A program made the position numbers and the translations under genes. Positions 22,690-34,130 of a stretch of 64,000 nucleotides of DNA are shown here, in pieces. The stretch is from Undaria pinnatifida (Eukaryota > Sar > Phaeophyceae > Laminariales > Alariaceae). The stretch covers positions 1,976,501 to 2,040,500 of the forward strand of contig JABAKD010000014.1 of NCBI GenBank assembly GCA_012845835.1, given 5' to 3'. How positions within the stretch are numbered: position 1 is the stretch's first letter; each line of letters begins with the position of its first letter. The notes below the pieces were generated by a model that worked only from the letters and a program-made list of their open reading frames with translations, ran no database searches and was not told the DNA's origin.

Positions 22690-22990
22690 TTCGAGGTAGT
22701 CTTTTCTGGGTGTAAAGCGGTATCGTCGGGCTTTTTCAGACGCGAGAAGACGTATGTACTAGCAGTATGAACCTGGCGCGTCGTAGGCTGACTCCCGATT
22801 TCATGTTTATATTGTATGTCTGTGGCGGAGGCATTAGTTGCGTCGACTATGATTTATGCGTGTACCACTTTTGTTTTTTTTGTGTTTTTTTCCGTGGGGT
22901 ATTCGTCCCCTCCAGAGTGACTGGAGCCTGTCCTGTGACCATGGACTTGATTATGCGAGTTAATGTGAGAACAACAACAAAGCGATTACT
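22690..22990. repeat. Family R3 partial copy
   Basis: CTGACTCCCGATTTCATG, TCCAGAGTGACTGGAGCC, GTGACCATGGACTTGATTAT and GCGAGTTAATGTGAGAACAA, ending in ACAACAACAA. Reverse orientation relative to 18.2 kb. Confidence 0.7.
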
Positions 22991-23129
22991 GCCACACTAC
23001 TAGCTAACTACCGTACGTACGTACATAGCACGTGCACGTACCACTACACATGAGAGGTTGGGAAATCCCAGGTTCGATTCGCGACCTGCAACAATTCCTT
23101 TTTTTGTCTATTTCTTTTCTTGTCTTCTT

Positions 23130-23230
23130 GCGTGGCGTGGGGGACACGCCAGGTTGGAGCAAGGTTCGACGGCGAACCAAGCGACGGTAACAAAGTGCCC
23201 CGAGGCAACGAGAGGTGCCTCGGGGGCAAA
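23130..23230. ncRNA. Three adjacent hairpins, possible structured RNA
   Basis: Consecutive perfect or near-perfect hairpins: TGGCGTG-GGGGA-CACGCCA (23133-23151), GGTTCG-ACGG-CGAACC (23163-23178) and TGCCCCGAGGCA / TGCCTCGGGGGCA around an 8-base loop (23196-23228, one bulged base). A GGTTCGATTC B-box-like word sits upstream at about 23072. This could be a structured RNA gene or the folded part of a repeat. No family is recognised. Confidence 0.35.
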
Positions 23231-23399
23231 ACAGAGAGTCGACAGTGATTATTATTACTTGTCAGCGGGAAACGTGATTACCGAGGCTCCTTTACCGGTT
23301 TCGTTTATTACCTTCTTTTATTTTCCTTGTTTTTTTTCCAATAGACTTGCGTCTGTTGTGTGTATGCGTAGTGATAGGTACTACGCGAACTAGACTATA

Positions 23400-23662
23400 G
23401 TCTAGTCTATATACTTTAAAAAATGAGAATACACTCCAGCTGTGAGATCGAATATTTTGTCGCAACTTATCTTTGCAAGCTGTGTGTGATACACAGATCG
23501 CGCGTTTTACGGGTTGTTGTGTGTCCTCATGGAGAATACTGGTCGGCGACGCCCCTTGCAACTACAGCGTAACCATCAGGGTCAACAGCGTGATGTTAGT
23601 CAGCCTGTGTGCGTAAACTATAAAACCCGTTTCTGAGGGGGACAAAATCTGACAGCTGCAAA
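23400..23662 (-). repeat. Family-R copy
   Basis: TACACTCCAGCTGTGAGATC, ATCTTTGCAAGCTGTGTGTG, AACCATCAGGGTCAACAGCG, ACTATAAAACCCGTTTCTGA and GACAAAATCTGACAGCTG, in canonical order. Preceded by the R3-type end TGCGTAGTGATAGGTACTAC at about 23370. Confidence 0.75.
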
Positions 23663-24022
23663 AGTGTTAAGGTAGTAGTGGGGTATTAGTCCATTTGACC
23701 ACTTGCAAAATGTTAACCAATCGCTTACCCAAACTAAGCCATATGACACTCTTCCCCCCTGAACGACGGAATTATACGGGCGGACCTGTCAATTATTCAA
23801 GCCGTTTCATTTCCTGGGTATACCGGGGAGAGTATTTTTCAAGTTCGACATGGGTAAAATTCTGTATGAAAAAGTTTATTATGGTGGATGTGGGGTTTGA
23901 ACCCACGACCCAAGAAACCCAAGGTCTGTCGACGACGCCATTTGTCAAGGTATCAGTGGGGTACTCATCCGTTTGACGACTTGCAAAAGGTTAACCAATC
24001 GCTTACCCAAACTAAGACCTAC
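23663..24022 (-). mobile_element. SINE-2 (tRNA-derived), nearly full copy with terminal direct repeats
   Basis: A ~75-base sequence (plus strand TTAAGGTA.TAGTGGGGTA, TTGACCACTTGCAAAA, GCTTACCCAAACTAAG) occurs at both ends, 23668-23745 and 23943-24022. Between them on the minus strand are a tRNA T-arm plus acceptor ending CATCCACCA (RC of 23883-23915) and the body (ATGTCGAACTTGAAAAATAC, GGTATACCCAGGAAATGAAA). On the minus strand the element reads head repeat, tRNA-like, body, head repeat. That fits either a tRNA-derived SINE in partial tandem or a small element with direct terminal repeats. Confidence 0.65.
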
Positions 24023-24311
24023 AACAGAAGGAAATGCATCAGTTTATTAAGTGAATCCTGTAAGTTCAATAACCGGTGAGCGGAGGGCAGCGTTTTTAAG
24101 GACCTGGGGGCCTGATTTTGATCAAAAGGGGGGCGGGGGGAGGTGGGACGGGGGGGGGGCGGGTAGGGCAGCTCAATTTGTGCGTAGAAACTATATATAC
24201 CCTTCAAGGGGATAAAGGGATAAATCTGGCGGTTTTGGAAATAATGTAGGGGGAAGGGGGGGGGACGGGCGGTGCAGCTCAATCTATGCGTGGAAACTAT
24301 ACTTCCTTTAA
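24023..24311 (-). repeat. Family-R G-rich unit, split by a MITE
   Basis: GTGAATCCTGTAAGTTCAAT, ACCGGTGAGCGGAGGGC, a G tract and GTGGAAACTATACTTCCTTT, interrupted at 24311 by the TAA-flanked element and resumed at 25106 with GGGATTAAATGTGACGGTTT. Other copies read continuously across that point. Confidence 0.75.
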
Positions 24312-25102
24312 GGCCATTTCTTCTACTACAGTTGGATTCCGCCAGTCGAAAACGGCCCTTTTCGACTAGACTTTTTTTCCACTGGATTCTTCTGGTGGTC
24401 CTTCTTCTTATCGTCAGTCGAGTCGATTTTATAGTTTGTGTGCTCTTCCTAGAGGCGGTTGGTGTGAGGGAGTACTGTTGTACAGCAGGCGAAATCGGTT
24501 GGCAGTTCTGTGCTTCGCGCTTTCTCCGCGAGCAACGGCTCGACGAACCTTCGTCCCAGCGAGTTGGTGGCTTTGGGTGTAGCCGAAAGCCGCCAAAGCT
24601 ACGTTCGTGGAGTTGCACTCAGCCGAGAGCCTCCAAAGCTACAGCAGGCGCAGCCGTTGTTGGCAGCATGGGATCGAGACCGCGCGCTGCTGCCGTCGTG
24701 TGATACACGCTGCTGGCGAGCGGAACTAGGAATGCGCCACGCTGATTTTGTGCGAGAAGCAACAGCAGGGATATCCAAGCCAGCGTCAGCGCCTTGTATG
24801 ATACTGCAGTGTGGTACTTGGTATGGGTGTGTGGGCGTGTGGCCGTGTGGGTGTGTGTTTGGTGGTGGGATGAGCGATGCGATCGGTTAAAAAACACGTG
24901 TAAAACTTTTTCGACTGAGTTTTTCGACCGGAGGATCCAGTCGAAAAAGTTGAGTTTTTCGACTGGATCCGCCAGTCGGAAACCTCAGTCGATTAAAGTT
25001 GAGTCGAAATGCCCTTTTTCGACGGTGTAAGAAAGCCCGGTTTGGGCTTCAGTCGAAAAAGGGTGTTTTCGACTGACAAATCCGACTGTGTAAGAAATGG
25101 CC
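24312..25102. mobile_element. PIF/Harbinger-type MITE, TAA target duplication
   Basis: Termini GGCCATTTCTT...AAGAAATGGCC with imperfect TIRs about 55 bases long (left GTTGGATTCCGCCAGTCGAA, right RC GTCGGATTTGTCAGTCGAAA). The flanking TAA is duplicated at 24309-24311 and 25103-25105. Removing the element and one TAA restores CCTTTAAGGGAT, the arrangement in uninterrupted family-R copies. TWA duplication and a GGCC terminus fit PIF/Harbinger. There is no transposase frame, so it is non-autonomous. Inside the right half is a perfect 16-base inverted repeat (GGATCCAGTCGAAAAA, 24933-24970, 6-base loop) and many GTCGAAA words. Confidence 0.85.
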
Positions 25103-25105
25103 TAA

Positions 25106-25320
25106 GGGATTAAATGTGACGGTTTTAGAAAGAATGCACCAGTTTATTATGTATATCCTGTAAGTCGTAAAACCAGTGAGTAGAGGGCGGAGTGTTCGAG
25201 GGGGTGGAGTGGGGAGGTGGGGGGTGGGGGAGAGGGGGGGGGGGGGGGGGGGGCTTTAGGTCGCATAGATGTAGGGGTTTGCTATACGCGTGGTGTTAGG
25301 TCTAGGCGATGGTGCGGGTG
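25106..25320 (-). repeat. Family-R remainder, G-rich
   Basis: Continuation of the unit interrupted at 24311: AGAATGCACCAGTTTATTAT, a long G run at about 25235-25252, then ACGCGTGGTGTTAGGTCTAG. Confidence 0.7.
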
Positions 25321-25595
25321 GTGGTAGCCTTTCTTGGGTGGCAAGCGGTATAGTCGCGGTTTTTCCAGGCGCGCGTTGTGAGATGTATTGACCTGGCACA
25401 TTGTAGGCTGACTCCCGATTTCACTTTTATATGTTTCTGGTGGAGGCATGAATTGCGTCAGCTGTGGTATATGTGTGTACCACCGTTGGTTTGTGTTTTT
25501 CCCTCGGGTATTCCTCAGCTCCAGAGTGACTGGAGCCTGTCCTGTGACCACGGACTTGATTGTACGAGTTAATGTGAGAACATCAACCTCCTATC
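25321..25595. repeat. Family R3 copy
   Basis: TCTTGGGTGGCAAGCGGTAT, GCTGACTCCCGATTTCACTT, GAATTGCGTCAGCTGTGG, CTCCAGAGTGACTGGAGCCT and GACTTGATTGTACGAGTTAA. Confidence 0.75.
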
Positions 25596-25609
25596 CCATA
25601 AATCGTGCC

Positions 25610-26035
25610 CGGGATAAAAAACCAAATTTATTCCAATTTACTACAGAGGTTTTTGAGTTGATTTTTGTGTTTCCATGCTTTTTTTTGTCAAATCGCAAGA
25701 GGGCGTCGACCCACCCTAACCCTAACCCTAACCTAAACCCCTAACCCTGACCCTAACCCTAATCCTAACCCTGACCCTATCCCTAACCCCAACCCTAAGC
25801 CAGCCTAAGGCTCCGACCCGAGCGCGGCTTCGCCGCGCGTTTTGGAAAAACTGATAAAAAATGTGCGGACCACCTCAAACATCGAAATATAATTAATTGG
25901 TACTTTACCTGGCATGATTTGTGGGATGAGAACATCGCGAAGGCTACTGAATTACGCGCCGCTCCGTCACCAAAATCTACGGAGACTCCACGACCACTTT
26001 TAGTACAACAAGACACGATATCCAACACCTCTGGA
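25610..26035. repeat. Telomere-repeat block A (CCCTAA)n with duplicated flanks
   Basis: GCAAGAGGGCGTCGACCCA leads into about 85 bases (25715-25800) of CCCTAACCCTAA-type repeats with scattered variants (CCTGAC, CCTATC). It then continues GCTCCGACCCGAGCGCGG, TTCGCCGCGCGTTTTGGAAA and CCTCAAACATCGAAATATA. The same flanks occur at 35330-35930. It is interstitial, so it marks either an ancient telomere joint or a repeat that captured telomere sequence. Confidence 0.85.
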
Positions 26036-26084
26036 ACGGCTACCGTTCATACAAATCTTCACGAGCGCATGTATATAAAAATAT

Positions 26085-26640
26085 GACAAAAATGAAATTA
26101 CACTCTAGCTGTGAGATCGAAGATTTTGTCGAAACTCATCTTTGCAACTGTGTGTGATACTCCGATCGCGCGTTTTACGGGTTGTGAGTCCTCATTAAGA
26201 ATAGGTCGGCGACTCCCCTTGCAAATAATGTTTAGCTATCAGGGTCAACAGGGTGATGTTAGTCAGTCTTTGCGCGGAAACTATAAAACCCGTTTTTGAG
26301 GGAGACAAAATCTGACAGCTGCGGAAGGAAATGCATCAGTTTATCAAGTGAATCTTGCAAGTCGAATAACCGGTGAGGAGAGGGGTGAACGTTCGAGGGG
26401 GGTGGGGGGGAGGGGGGTTGGGGGGGGCGAAAGGATTTTTAAACAACATCTTTAGGTCGCATAGATGTAGGGGTTTCCTATACGCGTGGTGCTAGGGTTA
26501 GGCCATGATGCGGGTGGTGGGGAAGGAAGGGGCGTTTGGGGGGGCGGGGGAGGGGGGGGTGAATTGCAACTGAGGCATGGATGGCTGTAGAAAGATAATG
26601 AGGTGATATCGAGTGCGTAGAAGTGTTTATTTCTCTGGCA
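26085..26640 (-). repeat. Family-R copy
   Basis: TACACTCTAGCTGTGAGATC, TAGGTCGGCGACTCCCCTTG, CAGGGTCAACAGGGTGATG, ACTATAAAACCCGTTTTTGA, a G tract, then the GTGGTGCTAGGGTTAGGC unit and a second G tract. Confidence 0.75.
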
Positions 26641-26744
26641 GATTTCGATGTTAGGTAAGGTGTTTGAGCAAGTGGGACCGGAGAAAAAGAAAGGAATGGC
26701 GGGGGGGGTGGGGTAAGGTTTGCAAGACGTTTAGGTCACATATT

Positions 26745-27460
26745 ATTATGTAAAAATACACTCCAGCTGCAAGATCAAAGACTTGGTCGAAAGTCATCTT
26801 TGCAAGCTGGTGTGTGATACTCCGATCGCGCGTATTGCGTAGTCTAGACTATAGGCGTAGGGGTTTGCTATTATTATGAAACCACTCCAAAGTTTCATGA
26901 GTTGGCCTGATAGCCCGGCTCCCTTTTTCTGCGGGTCTATCTGCCTCTCACAGTCCCCCCCGACAATTACGCGGACTTGTTGCAACCTGATTCCCCACCT
27001 CTCGAGCGGAACGGCGGGCTGGTGGGAAAGTCCACCATTTTCTCTGGGCACTCTACCTGACTCCTTTCAATCCTACGGTGCTAAACGCACTCGCTGCACT
27101 GCGCCCCAGGCGACCGTCCCTGGCAAGCGCGACAACTCTTCTGTCCCTGGTGTCTGGCTATCCTGTTTTCTTTCGTCTCGCGAGACGATCGACAATAATT
27201 CGTCTGTTTAAATCAGAGTCTCATCCACGCCTCCACAAACACCACTTCTTTCCTCCGTAAAGTTCCATTTCCGTGCGCATATTGATCAACATCACCCACC
27301 CTGTTGACCCTGGTACAGGCTAGTCCTAAGGGCACTCGCCGACCTATATCCTTAATGAAGACACCCGCCCTGTAATTCGCGCGATTGGAGTATCACGCAC
27401 AGCTTGCAAAAATATGAGTTTCGGCGAAATCTTTGAGCTCACAGACAGGTGGAATGTTTA
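26745..27460. repeat. Family-R modules around a GC-balanced unknown insert
   Basis: 26755-26840 is a minus-oriented core module and 27285-27455 a plus-oriented one (CACCCTGTTGACCCTGGTAC, GTATCACGCACAGCTTGCAA). Between them, 26875-27250 is unlike the repeats, and both strands have open frames (plus 26876-27211). It is probably a fragment of another mobile element or gene. Not recognised. Confidence 0.5.
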
Positions 27461-27985
27461 CTGAAATATGTCTGACTCTTTCGTTTTCTGTGGAACTCTT
27501 CCACTCACTCCTGGATCCAGGACTGGCAGACGGCTATTCAATAGAGCATGCCCTCTGACCACGATAAAGGAACGGCAACAGCAGATACAACAGGGGATAT
27601 CGGTACCGTACCCGCCCTACTCGGGTAAGAAACCCATTTGTTGGCTTTAGGGACCATCCATATTAAACTCTAATCTGCACTCGAGCTACTAGCTAGTAGA
27701 TAGATATAAGGTGTAATTTGACGGTAGACTGTTAATATTCAACCGTAATCTGCCCCATTTGCTCTCAGTATATTTTTTGTTTGAGAAGGGGTGTGCTATC
27801 TGTACACTATTAATACTACTGCTGTGTAAGATCAGTGTAGAGTCTCTGGTACCAGGTATATCGCAGCTAGTTGTCGAACTTCGTATGTACCCGAATGTTT
27901 TACACATTTTGTCGTCGGTAGTCTCTTGCTTGTGAGAGGGTCGACAGGAGGAGCGATTACTTCTTTGACTCATCACTCCACGGCC
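27461..27985. other. Upstream region of the glycosyltransferase gene
   Basis: AT-leaning sequence without recognised repeats or genes, immediately 5' of the ATG at 27986. The GT reading frame stays open back to 27926, so the true start could lie in an upstream exon. No TATA element can be assigned with confidence. Confidence 0.4.
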
Positions 27986-29040
27986 ATGAAGTATGCTGTG
28001 TACAGGATCACGTGGGCAAGTATCTTTTGGATTAACCTGTCCGTTGTGGTGATGTCCTTCGCATCCCCCTGCGGTGCACGGGACGATTTTTCTACGTCTC
28101 CTTTCCTCCTAGCTTTGATAATTTTGAGTTTGGCGGCGATGGCCGCAAACGTCATCGTCACGGACATCGCAGCGGAGTACGTTTGCATTCTCTTCGGAGT
28201 TGCTACGCGTATTGTCAGGTGTGGTGGTGTTGTTTCGAAGAACAGGGTATTCCCAACGAAACGAACTCGGGGAATCGAAGAGCCATGCATCGTGGTTTAC
28301 TGTCTCAAGAGCAATCAGGCAATCGACGTAAAAGACACCTTGTCCAGTTTGGAAAAATCGTGGATGAACAACAGAGGCTACTCCAACGCGGTGTATCTAC
28401 TTCTCAGCGGGACATCCAAGACAGAGTTGTACGTAGAAGAGATGGACGCGGTCAAGTGTTGGAACTTGGCACACTCCGAAGATGGAGTAGTGTGCAAGTA
28501 TTTGCGTCGCACAAGGTCGATTTTGTACAAGTATGGACAGTACCTAGACTTTATTATGTTGTTGAACGGTCATGATGGCACCGGAGCGGGTGACAGTAGC
28601 GGTGTCGCTCTGTTCAAGGATACTCTCCCCGATGACGGAAGCGGGTGTTTTGATGCATCCACCGATGTGAACGACTTCAAAGGCCGCCTAGAGTACGACC
28701 GTCTGGTAATCCTAGACAGAGATAACGTTTTGGGAGAGAACTTCTTCACCAAGTCCAACGCAGTCTACACCAACAGCGATTGTGACATAGATATCATCCA
28801 GCCCGAAATCACCCCTTCCGATATGCAATCGCGTGTGTCTGACGGGTCCGACACGTTGTACGGATCCATCACCATGGCTTCTCACGACCTGGGCACCAAA
28901 ATGTCTGCATCTCGCGGGAAATTTTTCCCCGCCGCGACGTTTTTCGGGAAGGGGGTCATCCGGCGCACCAAGTACAACAAGATTCTTCTTGGGTACAATC
29001 CGGACACCTACACTACCGAGGAAGACACTCGTATACCCAG
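27986..29040 (+). CDS. NdvB-like membrane glycosyltransferase, exon 1 (N-terminal 352 residues)
   Basis: Start ATG 27986. The frame ends at a GTGAGT donor after CCCAG; read-through would stop at 29042. Residues 5-27 and 39-74 are predicted membrane segments. The glycosyltransferase part follows: IVVYCLKS (102-109), YKYGQYLDFIMLLNG (181-195), VILDRDN (241-247, in the position of the family's metal/nucleotide-sugar LDxD), DIIQPEIT (269-276, cf. GILQPR) and FFGKGVI (319-325, cf. SFxGKGIY). This series and its order match the GT84/GT2 domain of bacterial cyclic beta-1,2-glucan synthase NdvB, which polymerises UDP-glucose at the inner membrane. The copy is much shorter than NdvB and I see no GH94 domain. 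Codon texture is clean and unlike the surrounding repeats. The product and substrate in this organism are unknown. Family call firm, function inferred. Confidence 0.85.
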
Positions 29041-29249
29041 GTGAGTTTTTTTCTGTTTTCTCTGATTCGACCGCTTCGATCGCTTCGACCGCTTCTCAAA
29101 GTCGGATAGTAAAACACCCTTTGGGATGATTGGAAGGTAGTGTATGTATGTACAGGTTTCCCATGCTACTACTGCTTCGACCGTTCAATCGCTTCGACCG
29201 CTTCTTAAATCCCGTTGGTTTGTAAAACGTTCCTTTGCCGGTTTGGAAA

Positions 29250-29330
29250 AGGCGAAAAGGCAAAGTTTCCAAGGTTTTCCACGCCGATATTCGAAAAACG
29301 CGTTCGTTTCGTTCGTTCGTTCGTTTGTTC
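29250..29330 (+). repeat. CCACGCCGATATTCGAA motif, copy 1, and TTCG microsatellite
   Basis: TTTTCCACGCCGATATTCGA at about 29275, then GTTCGTTCGTTCGTTTG. The core recurs at 46693 (CTTCCCACGCCGATATTCGA) and 48485 (CTTCCGACGCCGATATTTGA). All three sit close to the boundaries of the GT exons. Confidence 0.6.
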
Positions 29331-29579
29331 TTTTGTGTCCGCCTACAATGACCATGCAAAGACACATGTTATACGGTGCAGCGGCCACTTTCTGCAGGTC
29401 TTCCGCGGGTTGCTACCTTGTTTCTGTACAAATGTATTGGCCCATCGGTGTAGCGATATATGCATCGCCGACATGGGTTTGTTTGGTACGCTACGCTAAC
29501 ATATAGTTTTGGGAAACCTCAACCCTTTTTTGGTCTTGAGCGAGCTACAGAACCAATCGCGCAAGTAAGTGTCTTATCG

Positions 29580-29887
29580 TTTTTATTTGTTTTCGCACAT
29601 TTACTTTCCAGCTTCTGGACGAGTCGTGGTCATAGGTGTCGTCCCTTCTTCCCCCCGGTTCTTGCCTTCAATTTCTATCGCGCATAGGGTTCAGCGATCC
29701 CACTGCTCGTCGATTTTTCATCGAGTGTTGCTAACTCACGCTCTCGCGCTTTCCGCAAGTCAAGTTGTGCGCGAGAAAAAGTCCCCACGAATTTTATTCG
29801 AGTATGCACTCTGGGGGGTTCGAAATCACGAAACTGACCTATTATACCAGACTCGAGGATAACCTGATACGCCACCTGGGCGACCGG
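29580..29887 (-). mobile_element. SINE-1 copy in the GT intron
   Basis: Minus-strand copy with head GCGTATCAGGTTATCC, a mutated B-box (GATTTCGAACCCC on the minus strand) and full body. The A tail has decayed to a T-rich plus-strand TTTTATTTGTTTTCG, so it is older than the 22.4 and 35.4 kb copies. Confidence 0.82.
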
Positions 29888-30109
29888 CTGTGGCCTATAC
29901 TTGGTACCAGATAGTGACACCGGGAATACAATACCATACAGTATACAATATCTGGTACTACTATTTTTGATAAGATATATGCCCGGTGCCACACTATAAC
30001 ATTACACTGGTATATACTACTCATATCATAGTATGATTAATAATACATCAGTAGTGTATTGGTCCCTCTATACTCGTAGCGCCATTGTGTGCCAATGGGA
30101 AAAACCAGC

Positions 30110-30600
30110 GCAATATATTAGAAAATGGAAAAACACTCCAGCGGCGACATCGAGGATTTTGTCGAAACTCATCTTTGCAAGCTGTGTGTGATACACCGAT
30201 CGCGCGTATTACGGTTGTTTGTCCTCATTAAGGATATATAGGTCGGCGACTCCCCTTGCAACTACAGTGTAGCTATCAGGGTCAACGGGGTGATCTTAGT
30301 CAGTCTGTGCGCGGAAACTATAAAACCCGTTTCTGAAGGGGGAAAATCTGACAGCTGTGACTGTGGAAGGAAATGCATCAGTTTAGCAAGTGAATCCTGT
30401 AAGTCGAATAACCGGTGAGGGGAGGGCGGATTTTTTAAGGACGTGGGGGCCTGGTTTTGATTAAAAGGGGCTGGGGTGGGGGGGGGGGGTGGGGTGGGGG
30501 ACGGGTGGGGCTAAGCTCAATTTGTGCGTGGAGACTATAGATCCTTGAAGGGGATAAATCTGATGATTTCGGAAAGAATGCACCAGTATATCATGGATGG
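30110..30600 (-). repeat. Family-R copy in the GT intron
   Basis: ATCTTTGCAAGCTGTGTGTG, TAGGTCGGCGACTCCCCTTG, AACTATAAAACCCGTTTCTG, GCGGATTTTTTAAGGACGTG, a G tract and GTGGAGACTATAGATCCTTG, in canonical order. Confidence 0.75.
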
Positions 30601-30654
30601 GGCAACCAGCGCTACTCCGGATTATTAGGAATTTATTTAGACTATACCTTTGGT

Positions 30655-31052
<398 letters not shown>

Positions 31053-31199
31053 ATAAAGGTTTTAGTGGGGAAATGAAAAACTGCCCCCTAATAATGACGG
31101 CACCGGTGTACAACGGTTACCAAATGTCACCTAATTTAACGTGTATCACTGGTCAGCTTAATCTAGATGTCAACTAAACAAAAATGTCAATTTACCTTG

Positions 31200-31925
31200 A
31201 AAACGAAAATTTGCGACGTGTCCCCCCTTTGCCCGCCTCCCTTTCCTCACCGGTTATACGACTAGACTATAGAATAAAAATAATATAGTGGTGCATTCCT
31301 CAGCTGTCAGATTGTGTCCCCCCCAAAAACGGGTTTCAGAGTTTCCTTTCACAGATTGATTAGCATCACCCTGTTGACCTTGGTACAAGCTGTTATAGTT
31401 CAAGGAAGGAAGTCACCGACCTAAATCCTCACTGGGGAGATGCACACCCAGTAACTGGTGCGCGCGATCGGAGTATCGCACACAGCTTGCAGAATATGAG
31501 TTCCGACGAATCGTCGATCTCACAGCTGGACGGAGTGCACGTTACTTTCCTACATACATTAGCTAATATATATATATAATAATGAGTTTGTAGTTTCCGC
31601 GCACAGAATGACCTACATCACCCTGTTGACCCTGGCCAGACTGACCAACGTCACCCCATTGACCCTGGTACAAGCTACACTGTATTTCCAAGGAAGGGGA
31701 GTCGCCGAACTATATCCTTAATGAGGACACACAACTCGTGATACGCGTGATCGGAGTATCACACGCCGCTTGCAAAGATTTTTCGACAAAACCTTTAATC
31801 TCACAGATAGATGGAGGAGTGTATTTTTCATTTATATAACGGAATATTACACACAGCTTGCAAATAAATATGAGTTTCGACAAAGTATTCGATCTCACAG
31901 CTGGAGTGTTTTTTAATTTTATTTT
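31200..31925 (+). repeat. Three partial family-R copies, plus orientation
   Basis: 31240-31530, 31590-31845 and 31855-31920 each carry pieces such as CACCCTGTTGACC, TCCTTAATGAGGACACACAA, GGAGTATCACACGCCGCTTG and GATCTCACAGCTGGAGTG. Their orientation is opposite to the copy at 30.1-30.6 kb, so the pair is inverted around the ACA array. Confidence 0.7.
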
Positions 31926-32169
31926 ATTAGACTGAGTGTTTTTATTTTCATAATCTAATAAGTCGCCAGCACTTTCCCCCTTTTTTTTCCTCTTTCTTTA
32001 TGGTGTGTGTTGTGTTCATTATTTCAATATACCCAACGACATCATCACAAGTACGCCCTGATTCATTCTCAAGAGATACGATATCTGTGGTCACAGACGA
32101 CTGTGAAACATAGAAAACCAAACAGTCGCACTTCATCAAGGTAAAGCAAGTGAAGTGCCCGCGCACCGG

Positions 32170-32640
32170 GTGGTACGAGAACACAACAAAACAAGCCAGA
32201 CCATGAAAGAAGAGAAATCAGGAAAAAATGAAACAAAGGCAAGAACAGAGAAGAAAACAAAGCAAAACAAAGCGAAACGAACGACAGATAGATGCTCTGA
32301 GGAATGTGACGCAAGAGGATCGGCCAGGAAAGGAAAGGAAAGGCTGTTACTGCCAGAGGAACACCATGCGTGCTGAAGAGGAACAGAGACGTGTTGCACA
32401 GGCAAACCAACACGAGACAACTGCTGTCCCACAAACAAAAAACAACACGACGAAGATAACTGCTGTTTTACGGACAAAAACAACACGAAGGAGAGGAAGA
32501 AGATCCCGGCATAAGGCCGGTGGGGAGCGAAACATGGGAGCAAACAAAAAGAAAAAAAAGAAGAAGAACAAATAGACGACAGCAAGGCATTGCTGCCGCT
32601 TTCGCGCTCACCCCCCATTGAACTCAACGAAAACAAACAA
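32170..32640. other. A-rich region with unconvincing open frames
   Basis: The plus frame 32228-32575 is Lys/Arg/Gln-rich (ends NKKKKKKKNK). The minus frame 32136-32651 is Phe/Ser/Leu-rich. Both follow from purine-rich composition. ACTGCTGT..ACAAACAAAAA is internally duplicated at 32420 and 32460. No gene called. Confidence 0.4.
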
Positions 32641-34130
32641 AGCAGAAACAACCACTCGTTGTAGAGGGTTCAGGGTGAACACACGGTCACCTATATCATT
32701 CGTCGAATTGGAACCTTGCCACACGATCTGCCACGTCGTTTCTGCTGGTCACCTACAGATGTATCAGTACGGCTGCACCCCCCACCCGCCCCCCCGGTTT
32801 CCCTTGCTTATTTGCTGCTCTGGGCGTCCTCTGCTGTGAGGCGTTGCCAGCTCTCCTCCGCCTCGCCCCTGGCGGGTTCCGAGCTAAAGCCGGATATTTT
32901 TCACGAGATTTTCAGAACGCGGCAACCACGAGGATTTGAGCTCTGAAAAATCGCACAAACTTCCGCTAGGTTATGGGGATTACGAAAATATACTTCTTTT
33001 TTTATTTGGCCGTCGTGATGGTAAGTTACTCGCGAATAATTGGCTAAAATTGAGGTAAAATAGCATCCGCGGGCCCCCCAAGAAGAAAATTTCAAACGCC
33101 TCCGAATCTTATAAAATTTTCAGGTTGTGGTAATTTTGGGGTGTAGATCACGAATCCGTCGTTAGATTTTTGATCGGGATCGATTTGACCTTGATACAGC
33201 TGCGCACAGATACGTGCAAAAAGAGGGCATAACCTGGGATTTACTAGGGATTAGACTGAAAAACTCCCACCCGTGGAAAACGATCCACACGTTGATTAGA
33301 GCTCTGTAAAACTTCGATTTGAGGTGATTTTAGGGTGGGGAACACGAAGATATCAGTGGATTGTCCTAGTTATGCTTTCGGGATCGACTTACGGCTGCCC
33401 AAAAGCTGACCTTAGTTGAGCAATTTCAAATTTCCTGGGATTTTTTATTCTCGGTTCCGGGCTCGAGTTTTTGTCTGAACAACTTTCTGAGTGGCTCTAC
33501 CCCCCCTAATTCGACCAAGCGGAAGCGACTGCCGCCATGTCCGAGAAAAAAAAAGTTCGGCAATGCGGAGAAAAAAAAAGTTTGACCCGAAGGGGAACTT
33601 TTTTTATTTGGGACATTTTTTTAGACGCCGTTTTTGGCCGTTTGAAAGCGAACCACGAAGTCATTTTTTTTTTTTTTTTCTTGATTCCAAGCCCGGAAGA
33701 GCAATCCGGCTTTAGCTCGGAACCCGCCCCCTGTGCAATCTCTTCATGGAGCGGTCGGTCGCGTCGACGATCCCCGTGCTAGTTCCAACCCTCATTAGCC
33801 GCCCTCGGCCATACCACAGTCTCTATTCCGAACAGTAATAGAGGGGAGCTATCCGTGGACCCCTCGGTTTCTTCGAATACCCTGATTAATGTCGTCTACC
33901 AAAAACTGGGCCAAGTTGTTCCTGGTCAGCCTCGTCCCGGATTCACCCCACCAGCCATCGTCCCGAACATCCAGTGATGTCCTATGGCTTGTTTTGTTGT
34001 CTTCCGTACCCGGTACGCTAGCGCTTCGCTTGCTTTTACTGGATGAATCGCCACTACTGTTTTGGTTTACTCTGTTTCGCAGTCGCCTGTGACCACGGAG
34101 GTGTACATGTTTCTCTATATATTATTATAA
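32641..34130. other. No gene or known repeat seen
   Basis: Anonymous intronic sequence. T-rich and A-rich runs occur at 33541-33680. No domain-bearing frames. Confidence 0.35.

Noticed and set aside
23883-23915. Retrovirus-type primer-binding site complementary to a tRNA 3' end
   Set aside because: Complementarity covers the whole T-arm, and it lies before the downstream repeat instead of directly after an upstream LTR, so a tRNA-derived head is simpler.
25715-25800. A real chromosome end
   Set aside because: The tract is short, variant-laden, flanked on both sides by kilobases of other sequence, and its flanks are duplicated at 35.4 kb.
32136-32651. 171-residue Phe/Ser/Leu-rich minus-strand membrane-like protein
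   Set aside because: It is a composition shadow of an A/G-rich plus strand, and the hydrophobicity has no pattern of discrete helices with loops.
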